Shown here: positions 34,008 through 44,677 of the stretch, piece by piece
Numbering within the stretch: the first letter of the stretch is position 1
Layout of the letters: each line of letters starts with the position of its first letter
Assembly: GCA_044426045.1 (NCBI GenBank)
Contig: JAWXUX010000010.1
Span: 1-64,000, forward strand
Direction: 5' to 3'
DNA length: 64,000 nucleotides
Source: JAWXUU01 sp044426045
Lineage (GTDB): Bacteria > Bacillota > Clostridia > Christensenellales > CAMQZB01
Position numbers and translations under genes: made by a program
Notes under the pieces: model-generated
Databases searched by the model: none
The model's input: the letters and a program-made list of their open reading frames with translations, nothing else
What the model was told of the DNA's origin: nothing

Positions 34008-36278
34008 TCACTTTATTGACATCTTAGAAAATAAACTCTTTATTTTTGAAACAATTTTATTATTATTTTTCAAACCGCCATACTTTTTTATAATAAATTC
34101 AAAACCAAAGTTACTATATTCTTGCCAGAACAAACTGCGCGACTGCGGCCGTTCACATGGCCCAATTAACTGAGGCTGCATAATACCTTCACTGCTAGTC
34201 TGCACTTTCACACCAATCATTTCATCCAAGATTTTTTCACCTTTTGCAGTATGAGTCATAATCATTGAAACACCTAATTTATCTTCGAAATCACTCATAA
34301 CTTTTTCAATCCCCCAATAGTCACTTATTGTCAAATCAGCAGGCTTATTTAAATTAGCAAATCTACATTGATAACAACTTTCATTTGTAATATTATTTGA
34401 ATAATACAAATTCATAAATGAGTTTATAAATTTATTAGAATGTTCAACATTACCATTAGAAAATTTTATTAATGAAGAGTTGCCTCGCCATGAAACGTTT
34501 TTATTTCTAAAATAAAATTTACTTATTGAATTATTATACTTTTTCTCAATAAATCTAATATAATCTTTAAATATTATAGGAGATGCAACACCATGACATA
34601 TGATATCCACCAAATATAACTGCTCTGCAGACACATTTGCATTTTTAATATAATTTTTGATCCCATACACTTGACATGAAGTTCCTGAAAATAATACTGG
34701 CTTATTATTTTTTAAATCATTAACAATACTTTCGTAACACATACTTATATCACTTTGAGTGTATTTTGATCCTCTTATTGGATTTATCTCATCCATGCTC
34801 TCTGCGCGAATATGAATTGTTTGAAAATCACTATTCATACTAGCTCCATACACAACACCATCTAATTTAAAAATTATTTCCGCAATATTTGTAAATGCAC
34901 CACCTGATGTACTCATTTCCCTTACGTCATCTAAACCTTTATATGCATAAAATTTTGGCAATATTAATTTACCTTTACCAACTTGAAACTCTGAGCAAAC
35001 TTGCTTACACATTCCACAATCATGACACTGTATCCTATTAATTTTAGCAATTTGAAAACCTTCAAAATTCCTTTCAAGTTTTATTGCATTGGTTGGACAT
35101 ATTTCCACACAAGCATTACACCCAACACAATTATTAGCAATTTGTGTTGATAAATTTAGCGAATTTTGCAAGAACTCTTTAGATTTATTAATAGTTTTTT
35201 TATAATTATTATCCACCTCTAGATAATTAATTTCCTGGGCTTCTTTAAATTTTTCACTGCCACTTATAAGTCGACTTAATAAGTTAACTTTCTTTAATAG
35301 CTCAAATATTCTAGTTCCACCAAATTTATTATCATATACATAAAAATCTTTTTTAAAAATAATAGAAAATGCCGTACCGTGAAAAGAGTTTGTAAATATT
35401 GTATTTGCATTATACATTGCATCTAAAAATTCTTCTGGTCCCATATCTATTATTTGTCCATGTTTTACTTTGCGATTTTTCGCTGTCGTTATTTCAATAA
35501 GTTCGAAACCATTCTCTTCGGCAAATTTTAAGGCATCTTCTGCCATCTTTATATCATATACCATACTGTACAACAAAACATACTTATTTTTAAAGTTATT
35601 TGCAATCATTATTTTTTGATAATCCTTAGACTCTAATAAAAATACTGGATCGCACACGCATATAGATTCTTTATTGCATTTTTCTAACAAACAGCTTCTT
35701 ACATCTTCTTCACGCACAGAGCAATAATCTACATTGCTCATTAATTCTTTTACCTTTTCTATTTCACAATCTTTATATTTGTATCCTCCAAAACTAGCAG
35801 CATATGATATTACCTTATTAATCCCTTTAATATTTCCATAATAAACTGAATCAAATCCATCAGTTATTGTTGCATTCCATATTTGATCACTCCCGCATAT
35901 TATTGTATCTAACCCCAATTTTTCAATACGATCAACATCACTGCATTTTTCGCTCATTGTCATTTTTTTTATTCTAAAATCTTTAAATTTTCTTATTCTT
36001 CTTGCTCTAGATGGGATAAATAGCATCATAGATATACTAAGCTTAAAAACTTTTTTTATACTAAAGTTACATTGATTCTTAAAAATAGCTATCATTGTTT
36101 TGATCACGCTATTCTCAGTATCATTTCTTGTAGCCATATAATCAACAATACAACATTCATATGAATGTTGTGTTAAATAATTACTAATTGCATACGCTTG
36201 CAAATTTGCACCATAATTAATATTTCTATGTAGAGTAACAATACCAATTCGTTCTTTTTTATCTTTTATTTCAAGCAT
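34008..36278 (-). CDS. polysaccharide pyruvyltransferase fused to FrhB-like iron-sulfur domain
   Basis: The protein has 756 residues in two parts. Residues 1-370 form a polysaccharide pyruvyltransferase (GIVTLHRNINYGANLQAYAI, TIICGSDQIWNATI, NTIFTNSFHGTAFSIIFKK). Residues about 375-430 hold two 4Fe-4S motifs (CVGCNACVEICP, CHDCGMCKQVC), and the rest is an FrhB/coenzyme F420 hydrogenase beta-like domain (STSGGAFTNIAEI, GTSCQVYGIKNYI, PADLTISDYWG). Separate genes of both kinds are common neighbours in capsule loci. Likely pyruvate ketal addition to a capsule sugar, with a redox partner of unknown task. No frameshift is seen. Confidence 0.88.
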   Translation of the reverse strand: MLEIKDKKERIGIVTLHRNINYGANLQAYAISNYLTQHSYECCIVDYMATRNDTENSVIKTMIAIFKNQCNFSIKKVFKLSISMMLFIPSRARRIRKFKDFRIKKMTMSEKCSDVDRIEKLGLDTIICGSDQIWNATITDGFDSVYYGNIKGINKVISYAASFGGYKYKDCEIEKVKELMSNVDYCSVREEDVRSCLLEKCNKESICVCDPVFLLESKDYQKIMIANNFKNKYVLLYSMVYDIKMAEDALKFAEENGFELIEITTAKNRKVKHGQIIDMGPEEFLDAMYNANTIFTNSFHGTAFSIIFKKDFYVYDNKFGGTRIFELLKKVNLLSRLISGSEKFKEAQEINYLEVDNNYKKTINKSKEFLQNSLNLSTQIANNCVGCNACVEICPTNAIKLERNFEGFQIAKINRIQCHDCGMCKQVCSEFQVGKGKLILPKFYAYKGLDDVREMSTSGGAFTNIAEIIFKLDGVVYGASMNSDFQTIHIRAESMDEINPIRGSKYTQSDISMCYESIVNDLKNNKPVLFSGTSCQVYGIKNYIKNANVSAEQLYLVDIICHGVASPIIFKDYIRFIEKKYNNSISKFYFRNKNVSWRGNSSLIKFSNGNVEHSNKFINSFMNLYYSNNITNESCYQCRFANLNKPADLTISDYWGIEKVMSDFEDKLGVSMIMTHTAKGEKILDEMIGVKVQTSSEGIMQPQLIGPCERPQSRSLFWQEYSNFGFEFIIKKYGGLKNNNKIVSKIKSLFSKMSIK

Positions 36279-36304
36279 AAATAATTCCCTTATTATTTTC
36301 TTCT

Positions 36305-37723
36305 TTAATCATCATTATTAATTGTCCCCCTACTTATTGTATAGATACATAGACCTAATATCAGCATTGCCAATACACGTATAATGAAACTGTATTGAAA
36401 TGCAATGGCTATACTTCCAGATGCCAATATTATTACAAATAATATTATTATAAGTTTTATATCAAAAATCATATTTAAATTCTTTTCGCATTTTTTCGTA
36501 TTATAATACAAAATACTAAATCCCATAATATTTGTTATTGCGGTGGCATAACTTGCAGCTATTGCACCAAATAGATTTATTCCTATATAATTTAATCCTA
36601 AATTAACTAATGCACTAACCATTGTAATAGTTGACATCAAACATCTTTTATTATAATAAAATTGTATATTTCCTAATAATCCCATTAAAAATGATAAAAA
36701 CGCAGCAACTATTAAAGGCGGTATATATTGAATTGAGTCCAGATATTTCGTCGAAGCCAAAAGTATTATCGCCTCTCTAGAAAACAGCATCACTCCCACG
36801 CAAATAACCACTATTATTTTCAGATAAAAATTTATCTTTTCTTTGAGTGTATCATATTTTGCGTTTTTAATAGACTGCAATGTATATGGAATCATTGAAC
36901 TATTAATTGCATTTATTATTACACTTACAACTCCCACCATGCTCTGAGAAACAGAATAAAACCCAGTTATTTCACGCCCTACTATATTATCAATCATTAA
37001 TTTATCTGTACTACCAAGTAAGTTGCTTGACAAATAATGTGGAAGCAATGGAATATTAAAAGCTAATGCGTATTTCCAATATTTTCGAAAATACAGCCTT
37101 GAACTATTCTTGTATGTAATAGCAAATATTATAACACCAAAAATTAGGCCAAAAATACCTGCGCCTATAACCTTTGCAATTGCCATATTTGATGGAAACA
37201 ATATTATGCCTAAGATTGCTAACGATGGACTAATTATTGCACTAAGTATTGTATAAATTAACACTGGCTTATATGCATAGTTAAATCTCATGCGCACCAA
37301 CCAAAAAGATATAAATGCGTTAAACAAGGTTTGGATCCACATAAATACAATATATATATTAGGCAAATCAAACACATCAGCAAATAAACTATTGAATATA
37401 ATTATAAGTGTATATACAAAAAAGGACAGTATTGATTCCAATCCAAACATACTTGATGTATATTCATTTATGTCTTCGAATTTAGTCATAGCAACATTAT
37501 AAACACCGCCAGATAAATTCAATGTTGCAAATACAGAAAATAGTCCTTGTAATGTGACATACATACTTATAGTCCCATAATCTGTTACATCCATAAACCT
37601 AGTAAAAATTGGAGTGGTTATTAAAGAAATACCCTTTAAAACTATATTAGATACAATGAAACACGCCGATGCCTTTGACGTTAATGACATATTATTAAAT
37701 TTTTTTAAGGCTATCCTTATCAC
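36305..37723 (-). CDS. wzx: Wzx-type oligosaccharide flippase
   Basis: A 472-residue membrane protein with about 12-14 hydrophobic segments and the family start SLTSKASACFIVSNIVLKGI, TTPIFTRFMDVTDYG and ATLNLSGGVYNVAM. It should move the undecaprenyl-linked repeat unit to the outer face of the membrane. The start is GTG at 37723 behind GAGGT. It is the only intact flippase in the window; a decayed relative lies at 28079-28405. Confidence 0.9.
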   Translation of the reverse strand: MIRIALKKFNNMSLTSKASACFIVSNIVLKGISLITTPIFTRFMDVTDYGTISMYVTLQGLFSVFATLNLSGGVYNVAMTKFEDINEYTSSMFGLESILSFFVYTLIIIFNSLFADVFDLPNIYIVFMWIQTLFNAFISFWLVRMRFNYAYKPVLIYTILSAIISPSLAILGIILFPSNMAIAKVIGAGIFGLIFGVIIFAITYKNSSRLYFRKYWKYALAFNIPLLPHYLSSNLLGSTDKLMIDNIVGREITGFYSVSQSMVGVVSVIINAINSSMIPYTLQSIKNAKYDTLKEKINFYLKIIVVICVGVMLFSREAIILLASTKYLDSIQYIPPLIVAAFLSFLMGLLGNIQFYYNKRCLMSTITMVSALVNLGLNYIGINLFGAIAASYATAITNIMGFSILYYNTKKCEKNLNMIFDIKLIIILFVIILASGSIAIAFQYSFIIRVLAMLILGLCIYTISRGTINNDD

Positions 37724-37769
37724 AGTTGATTTACCTCATTACACACTATTACTTGTCGTAGTAAAAATT

Positions 37770-38957
37770 CTAAGCAAGAGTTTTTCTAATCTCCCTAGTG
37801 GCTTCTTCTTGAGTCAGCCTATCTTTAGCAGGAGTGTTTGAAACAATTTCTAATAACTCTTGATTATCAATAAGCTTTTTTACACCAAACATTATATCCT
37901 TGCTATTACGATCTACAAACAATCCGCTCTTTTCTTCTTCAATCATTTCATAATTTGATGAAATTTTAGTTACTACCACTGCTTTTTTTAACAATTTCTC
38001 TTCCCAGACAACTAGGCTAAATCCTTCGTAACTTGATGGCTGAACACACAGCGTAGCATTTTTTATATATTTATACGGATTATTACTATTTCCTATTAAT
38101 ATAAATTTTTCTTCCATATTATATTGCTTTATTAATGATTCTATAGTTGTCCTATACTCTCCTTCACCAACTATATACCAATATGCATCATATCCAAGAT
38201 CAATCAACTCTTTCAATGATTGAACGCATAAATGGAATCCCTTAAGTTCAACTAATCTACCTACTGAAACAATTTTTATTGCTTCGATTTTAGACATTTC
38301 ACAATATTCATTAGATAAACATAGTAATTTTTTTTTGTCTATTAAATATGCAATATTAACATACTTCATCTTATCTACATATGCAGGATATCGCCTAGTT
38401 AATGAGTTTAAAGAATTTTGTGATACTGTAAATATTTTATTTGCTTGATCAAATGCTACATTATCTAAATAACTATTCGTATTTATTTTCTCTATGTCGG
38501 TATGTATCCACAGATTTTTATTGGTAGCATTGATACAATCACCTACGTAATAACAAGCTGTACCTTCTTCAAATCCTATAGCCACATCATAATTTTTAGA
38601 TATATTAAGCATCGCCTTCTTCATATGTTTCCAATCATACTTGTCTAAAGTTGTTAAATTAAGCACTTTATTTCTAAAACATCTTATAATTCTATAAATA
38701 GCCAAACCGTACTTGCGATTTTTGATAAGAGAACTGACACTTTTTAATAATGGTTGATTATATACGAGCGAATAATATGGAGAATCAGGCAATAGATTTA
38801 CGTTCTTATTCAACTCATCTAATAAAACTCTACCATCATTAAACAAATACAAATCAACTTCAATTAAAGAATAATCAATAATATTACAAAACTCTATCAA
38901 TGACTTTTCTAAACCACCACAATTCAATGAACTAGCTACAATTAAGATTTTTTTCAA
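37770..38957 (-). CDS. GT4-family glycosyltransferase
   Basis: A 395-residue GT-B enzyme: VASSLNCGGLEKSLIEF at the N-terminus, KIVSVGRLVELKGFHLCVQSL at the domain junction, WYIVGEGEYR, and PSSYEGFSLVVWEEKLLKKAVVVT as the E-x7-E nucleotide-sugar site. The start is TTG at 38957 behind GAGGAGG, two bases after the stop of the GT14 gene. Sugar specificity is unknown. Confidence 0.88.
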   Translation of the reverse strand: MKKILIVASSLNCGGLEKSLIEFCNIIDYSLIEVDLYLFNDGRVLLDELNKNVNLLPDSPYYSLVYNQPLLKSVSSLIKNRKYGLAIYRIIRCFRNKVLNLTTLDKYDWKHMKKAMLNISKNYDVAIGFEEGTACYYVGDCINATNKNLWIHTDIEKINTNSYLDNVAFDQANKIFTVSQNSLNSLTRRYPAYVDKMKYVNIAYLIDKKKLLCLSNEYCEMSKIEAIKIVSVGRLVELKGFHLCVQSLKELIDLGYDAYWYIVGEGEYRTTIESLIKQYNMEEKFILIGNSNNPYKYIKNATLCVQPSSYEGFSLVVWEEKLLKKAVVVTKISSNYEMIEEEKSGLFVDRNSKDIMFGVKKLIDNQELLEIVSNTPAKDRLTQEEATREIRKTLA

Positions 38958-38959
38958 CT

Positions 38960-39857
38960 TTATTCATTCCTCCTCTTATCTATTTTATCTATTAACGAAT
39001 TCGATTTTCCATCTATTACCTTTCTAAAAAACATATATCCACTAGCAACTATCTCATCATAATCATTCTCTGTATATTCTGAACAATATATTTCATAAGA
39101 ATGATAATGCAGCGGTGCCCAAGCAAAATTTGGAGTTATTTCATGTTCTTTACCTTGCTGTATTGTATTACACCTTAATTTAGAATTAAATATTATAGTG
39201 TGCCAATATATTTCATCAGGGGCATGCACATGTTTCATAACACTATTAAAGACTTTATCATTATTATACACATCTATCAACAAGTCTACTGCCTGTCTTG
39301 TAAAGGCAGATAGCATTTGCCCAAAATATGGTGCTACTAATTTACCATTTAACGGAATATACAACGATTGTTTACTAAAATTCATAGTAAATATTCTGTA
39401 CATTGCACTTATATAACACTTGTGCAAAAATGCATTACTAAATATTGAATCAAAATACCATTTTTTAATAATCTTATTACTAATCAGCAATATTATACGC
39501 CATAACATACTCTATATTCCTATTTTGCTCAAATTGTTGGACAATATCTTTATTACTCATAATAGGATAGTCTTCACCCGTTAACAAAACAAATCTATCA
39601 AATTTAATATTTGAATGAAATGCAGCTTCCAACAATAACATATAAGCTTGCACCACTGACCAACCAGCCCAACTGACTTTGCGTCTATTGTCTACAAAGT
39701 GTACATTATCCACTTCGTTGCATGCTTGCTTAAATTCTTTCATATCGGATTTTGAATCGACATGAACAAAGCAGTATCCACTACCATTTAAGCTTCTAAT
39801 TAATTTAGATAATATATTTGGGCTTCTATGCACTAGGATACAATATGCAATTTTCAT
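38960..39857 (-). pseudogene. GT14 (core-2/I-branching type) glycosyltransferase split by a frameshift
   Basis: The first part (to 39480) reads MKIAYCILVHRSPNILSKLI, HVDSKSD, VSWAGWSVVQAYM and LLTGEDYPIMS, ending at TAG after YNIAD. The second part (up to 39508, another frame) continues IIKKWYFDSI, then GQMLSAFTRQAVDLLI and HAPDEIYWHTIIFNS. Removing one T at about 39483 joins them into an enzyme of about 300 residues of the GT14 family, a usual length. The start at 39857 overlaps the preceding gene's TGA. It is either a recent inactivation or an error; the second part has no ribosome site of its own. Confidence 0.75.
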
Positions 39858-40828
39858 TTTTTCAACCACCTATGTATATTTTTAATTAAAATAGTCATTT
39901 TCCATAAATATCCTGACATTACTAGTATTATTTTTTCTTTAATCAAAAGGTTATTTAACCTAATAATAATTAAAATATTTTTTCTTATCTCTTTCCTATA
40001 TTTTTTTATATAAGCAAAATATTTTTTATGTTCATCACTTTTCATACTAACAATAAAAAGATAGTACATTTTAAAAATATAATAATTTTGTTCAGTAAAA
40101 AAATTATTATTATCAAATAATAATTTTTTCGATTTATCAAAAAAATGTATCGCATCTAAATAAATACTGCCACCTAGTTGTCGAGTAACGCTTTCACTAT
40201 TTAATCTACATTGATAAAATGGATAATTATATACTGTGGTTCTGTGAGTTTGCAACAATAAACATATTGTACAATAAAAATCTTCCACTCTATATCCCTC
40301 TTCAATTTTCAGCTCCTTTATATAACTATATTGCGTAACTCTTGTACACAATGATACATTTCCTTTTCTTAAATAAATTTGCTTTATCGCGTCCTCTGCT
40401 CCTATGTCAATTATTTCCTTATTATTACAGCCGATCTCTATCAATTTCTCATCTACTGATACTGTATTAGCTGTACATTCAATTGTCGGAAGGTTATACT
40501 GAACCATTAAATCTATGAGCACTTCATACATATTATGATTTAAAAAATCATCTGCGTCACAAAAACCTATATATTCGCCACATGCAATATCCAAACCTAA
40601 ATTTCGAGCAGATGCTGCTCCTCCATTTTTTTTATGGCGAACTATAATGCGACAATCTTTTTTTGCATATGCTTCACATATTTCACCACTGTTATCTGTT
40701 GAACCATCGTTAATTAATATAAGCTCAAAATTGGCCATAGTTTGAGATAAAATGCTATCAATGCATCTATGTAAATACTTTTCTGCATTATACACAGGCA
40801 CTATAACAGACAATATTATTTTATTCAT
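39854..40828 (-). CDS. GT2-family (GT-A) glycosyltransferase
   Basis: A 324-residue GT-A enzyme: LSVIVPVYNAEKYLHRCID, ELILINDGSTDNSGEIC, GGAASARNLGL and the metal-binding FCDADD. The C-terminal part is basic and hydrophobic, suggesting membrane association. Its stop codon overlaps the next start (ATGA). Sugar specificity is unknown. Confidence 0.88.
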   Translation of the reverse strand: MNKIILSVIVPVYNAEKYLHRCIDSILSQTMANFELILINDGSTDNSGEICEAYAKKDCRIIVRHKKNGGAASARNLGLDIACGEYIGFCDADDFLNHNMYEVLIDLMVQYNLPTIECTANTVSVDEKLIEIGCNNKEIIDIGAEDAIKQIYLRKGNVSLCTRVTQYSYIKELKIEEGYRVEDFYCTICLLLQTHRTTVYNYPFYQCRLNSESVTRQLGGSIYLDAIHFFDKSKKLLFDNNNFFTEQNYYIFKMYYLFIVSMKSDEHKKYFAYIKKYRKEIRKNILIIIRLNNLLIKEKIILVMSGYLWKMTILIKNIHRWLKK

Positions 40829-40845
40829 TTTTACTCCTAGAATAT

Positions 40846-41990
40846 TTATTTTTTATACCAGTTATTCTTTACGATCAACGCTGAGCTACATGGGCCTTTT
40901 TCGTAATGTGCTTTTTCATCTTGAATGATGCTTTCACTTAAATTTATTAAACGTTCGACAGCAGTAGCTGCATTCCAATATTCTGTAATATCATTATGTG
41001 CATTAATTCCAAGCTTAATTCTGAAACTTGGCGAATTAATTAACATTTCAATTTGTTCATACATATAATTAAAATCATTATATGGATACACTATTCCATT
41101 TTTATTATTTTGAATTAGAAATGGTACAGACCCACATGCATGACTAGCAACTACAGCACAACAGCTATCCATGGCCTCACTTAGCACAGCACCCCACCCT
41201 TCCTTAAAATTGCTTGTAAACAATATGCTAGATTCGTTCATATTAAGTCTTAAACTTTTTGCGTCCATTGATCCTAAAAGATATACTTGTTTAGACAGGC
41301 TATATTTTAATATCTTTTCCTGCAGATAATTATACATTGGACCTTCTCCAATGATTCTCATAATAAATTTATATCCATTTTTTTTAATTTATATGCTAAT
41401 TTTGTCATAACTTCCGGATGCTTTAATTTAATAAGCCTACCAACCCATAAAATCACAACCTCATTTGTATTTTTCTTACTCACCAAATCTTCCATATTTT
41501 CAGTATTATTCAATCGCGGAAAATATCCCCATTTAAAACATTTATTAAATGGATAATTAATAATAGATAGGTCATATGGCAAATATGCACTAGCACACAA
41601 AACATACATTTTATTGTTCTTATACTTTCCAATTCTATTATATAATTTTTTCCTAGTGCTTGGGATTAAAGCGCGCCATACTCCCTTCTTGAAAAATCTC
41701 TCAGAATAAAGATAGGACAATTTGTCTTCAATCATTCTATATCGAATATATTCATCAGATCCTGCCCCAAATATTGCTATATCCGCGTCTTTTATATGAG
41801 ATATAGCCAACTTCTTATTTTCAATATCTAATGGCTTAATAACATAATCTTTGATAATTTCTTTTTGATAACCATAACCTTGCGACGAGGATGTAGCAAT
41901 AAAATATATTTGATTACCACTTTTTATAAATTCTTCACATAATGGTTCAGAATGATGATTCAAAATATTTGAAACAAAAACTACCTTCAT
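40846..41990 (-). pseudogene. GT4 glycosyltransferase split at an A8 run
   Basis: ORF 41358-41990 (210 codons: MKVVFVSNILNHHSEP ... ILWVGRLIKLKHPEV) ends right after a run of eight A; ORF 40846-41361 goes on in another frame (NGYKFIMRIIGEGPM ... FKEGWGAVLSEAMDSCCAVV). One more A (nine) would restore LKKNGYKFIM and give about 381 residues, the size of its paralogue at 29484-30662, which it matches along its length. The two ORFs overlap by 4 bases, so a re-start at the ATG 41361 might give a separate half. It could be a slippage-prone switch, a mutation or a read error. Confidence 0.75.
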
Positions 41991-42021
41991 TTTCCCTCCT
42001 TTAAAATTTTAATTTTACAAA

Positions 42022-43050
42022 TTATTGCCAATAAAATGCATATTCTGCACCTACTAACCTAGTAGTAAACAATAACATAGAACAACAAACAGCAATAAAA
42101 ATCAAGAATACGTAATCTGACTTGTTTTTAATTGCTCCTAATGAATTGCTCAATACCAATGGAATAAAATTAAGCCAATACATTGATGGCCGCTCTGCAG
42201 TTCTTCCAATTAACCTAAATGTCCAAATAGCCATTGCTATAATACCCATGTTCATAATAGCAATTTGTTCATCGTTTTTTATCCATTCCCTTTTAGTCAA
42301 CCACCCTAATATAATGACAATGATTATAACCATATAAAAGATTACTCCATTATCTATTTCCTCTATTCCGTATTCATATCCTAAAAGCATATTTACTATA
42401 TCTAATAGCTGAGAATAGAATAAAACACCTATCAATACAATAGTAGCAGTTATCAAAAGATTCTTTACATTTATTTTTCTATGAGACAAAAAATATGTTG
42501 GTATAAAAATAAGTGCAGATTTATGACATAAAGCACCTAAACAAACAAAAATTATAAAAGGTATTAATTTTCTATTTTGAATATATCTTACAGATAACAT
42601 ACACATACTCATAGCAATAGCTTGCCTGATGCCCGTCAAAATAAATAAATAATTACCTATTGTTATATAAAAAAATAAAGTCAATAAGGGTTTCACTGCA
42701 TTTCGTTTTACAACATCGAATAGTCCTATCAATGATAGGAACGCAGTACTAGTTAAAAACCATAATTGCGATACACTCACCATACTTAATAATTTATTTA
42801 AATAATAATATCCTAGATCTCTATAATCAAGTAATCCTATTTGACTAAAACTAAACCTAGATAAATATTGGAATGTACCTACATAACCTATTGTATCTGA
42901 GCCAGTCGTGCTCGACCTAAATCCAACTATAAGCCAAATCAAAAAGCACCCTATATACCAAAATATATTTTTAATAACCTTACTGTCTGTACTGACATAA
43001 AACATATGGAAAACTAATATTATTATAGCTAATAATATATGAATATTCAT
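42022..43050 (-). CDS. wzy: EpsG-family (Wzy-type) polysaccharide polymerase
   Basis: A 342-residue membrane protein with about ten hydrophobic segments. It has the family pattern VGFRSSTTGSDTIGYVGTF, DLGYYYLNKLL, then LTGIRQAIAMSMCMLSVRYI and LCHKSALIFIPTYF. EpsG-family proteins join repeat units on the outer face of the membrane. AGGGGAG precedes the ATG. A broken copy of the same family lies about 2 kb upstream at 44.6-44.9 kb. Confidence 0.85.
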   Translation of the reverse strand: MNIHILLAIIILVFHMFYVSTDSKVIKNIFWYIGCFLIWLIVGFRSSTTGSDTIGYVGTFQYLSRFSFSQIGLLDYRDLGYYYLNKLLSMVSVSQLWFLTSTAFLSLIGLFDVVKRNAVKPLLTLFFYITIGNYLFILTGIRQAIAMSMCMLSVRYIQNRKLIPFIIFVCLGALCHKSALIFIPTYFLSHRKINVKNLLITATIVLIGVLFYSQLLDIVNMLLGYEYGIEEIDNGVIFYMVIIIVIILGWLTKREWIKNDEQIAIMNMGIIAMAIWTFRLIGRTAERPSMYWLNFIPLVLSNSLGAIKNKSDYVFLIFIAVCCSMLLFTTRLVGAEYAFYWQ

Positions 43051-43066
43051 ATATACTCCCCTTAAC

Positions 43067-44272
43067 TTATTCTAAACTTTCCTTATATAGCTTGATATAC
43101 TCAGCAAAATTCGCTTCAATGTCAAACCTCTCTTTTGCAATATTTCTACATTGAGTTCTAAATATTTTTTCTCTTTTCAAAATTTCTTTGTATTTAATAA
43201 GAGATTCGTAATCAAACTTTGCGATTACAAATCCAGTTCTACCATGATCTACCAACTCTGGACTTCCACACGAATCATACGTAATCACAGGTGTGCCACA
43301 TGAAATTGATTCCATGTTTACTGTTGGTAATGTATCTGCTAAAGTTAAATTAATAAATATATCTGAGGATGAAAACAATTCTACCATATGTATTTTATTA
43401 GTTGTATAACTTATTCCTATGACATTTTTCCACGATTTTAAAAATTCTAATTGTGATTTATTGCAACCAAATAAAATCAACATTTCATCTATTAATAAAT
43501 CCTCAACAAAACGTTTAAAAATTTGTATATTCTCACTATTTAACCATTTATTTGCATCACCTAGATACAAATGCTTATTTCTTAGATTATATCTATTCTT
43601 AAAATTTGATTCTATAGGTCTATATATGTTTACATCTATTCCATTGTATATTCTATATATTTTATGAGGATTTAATATTGATTTTCTAGCTTGATTACAT
43701 ATCCAGTCACTACAACCAACTACTATAAGTTTATTCATTTTATCAAAATATTTTTTCTTGTCACTCAACACCTTTGCACTGTTATCTATAAATAAACTTG
43801 GAATATCTTTTCTTTTTCTCAGACACTTTTTACAATCAACTTGCCATTTATAACATTTACTTTCAACAAAATGAAAACACTTTCCCGTAAAAAACCAACA
43901 ATCATGTAAAGTTAAAAAAGTGACTATTTTATTCCTATCTAGATATGTTAATAACATATTTAAATTAATATAATTGCTATGCAAATTATGTAAATGTACA
44001 ATATCTGGCTTTTGCTCATCTATCCACTTAATTAATTTATTCGTTACAAGCCTACTTGCATATGCCTGTTTTCCAATTATTCTTGTCCAGACAGCATGGA
44101 ATTTCCTATCAATGATATTTCCTATCTTGTATCCATTATTTATTAGTTCGTTTGATTTTTGATAAGCAACAAATGACTCATGTCCTTCATTTTTTAACAT
44201 GTAATCAATAGATTTCACAATATTGCCCGTACTACCACATCCATATGTCGCATTAATTTGAACTATTTTCAT
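43067..44272 (-). CDS. GT4-family glycosyltransferase
   Basis: A 401-residue GT-B enzyme. I take ATG 44272 (MKIVQINATYGCGSTGNIVKS) as start, eight codons inside the longest frame, since it is the usual start of this branch. Further motifs: IVHLHNLHSNYIN, TLHDCWFFTGKC with a Cys-rich insert, and DTLPTVNMESISCGTPVITYDSCGSPELV. It overlaps the end of the pseudogene 44253-44672. Close family members are common in EPS loci as WcaC/WbuB-like proteins. Confidence 0.85.
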   Translation of the reverse strand: MKIVQINATYGCGSTGNIVKSIDYMLKNEGHESFVAYQKSNELINNGYKIGNIIDRKFHAVWTRIIGKQAYASRLVTNKLIKWIDEQKPDIVHLHNLHSNYINLNMLLTYLDRNKIVTFLTLHDCWFFTGKCFHFVESKCYKWQVDCKKCLRKRKDIPSLFIDNSAKVLSDKKKYFDKMNKLIVVGCSDWICNQARKSILNPHKIYRIYNGIDVNIYRPIESNFKNRYNLRNKHLYLGDANKWLNSENIQIFKRFVEDLLIDEMLILFGCNKSQLEFLKSWKNVIGISYTTNKIHMVELFSSSDIFINLTLADTLPTVNMESISCGTPVITYDSCGSPELVDHGRTGFVIAKFDYESLIKYKEILKREKIFRTQCRNIAKERFDIEANFAEYIKLYKESLE

Positions 44273-44672
44273 CTTTACCAACCTTAAATCTTGCATTAAC
44301 CTCTAAAAGCTTATCGTAAAACTTTGCTTTTATAATTTTATTTAAATGTTTCTCAATACCGCATTTCCATACATTATTAGCATAGCAATTTAACAAGTAA
44401 TCATTTGTTAAAAACTTCTTTAAGTCTAATTCAACATTTGATTTTCCATCTATAACATATGCTGCATTATTTATTCTTAAGTAATTTATCGATGAAACAT
44501 CACTAGGACCAATAGCGATTATTAGTTTTGCCATGTATAAATAATCAATAATTTTAGTCGAGAATGACATTATAAACAGATCTGTTCCAACAAAAAATAT
44601 AACCACGAGCACTGGCAACGTTACATTCTCTTTATAAAAAAGCATAATTGGCAATAGTATAATTGCCGACAT
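44253..44672 (-). pseudogene. chimeric fragment: polymerase piece joined to glycosyltransferase tail
   Basis: An open frame of 139 codons without ribosome site. Its first 38 residues are hydrophobic (MSAIILLPIMLF ... FFVGTDLFIMSF) and continue the EpsG-like remnant found just upstream. From STKIIDYLYMAKLIIAIGP onward it reads as the C-terminal end of a glycosyltransferase (family pattern FSTKxxDYL ... ILAIGP). The switch lies around codons for SFST. It looks like a deletion joining two genes; no function is expected. Confidence 0.55.
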
Positions 44673-44677
44673 TACTA

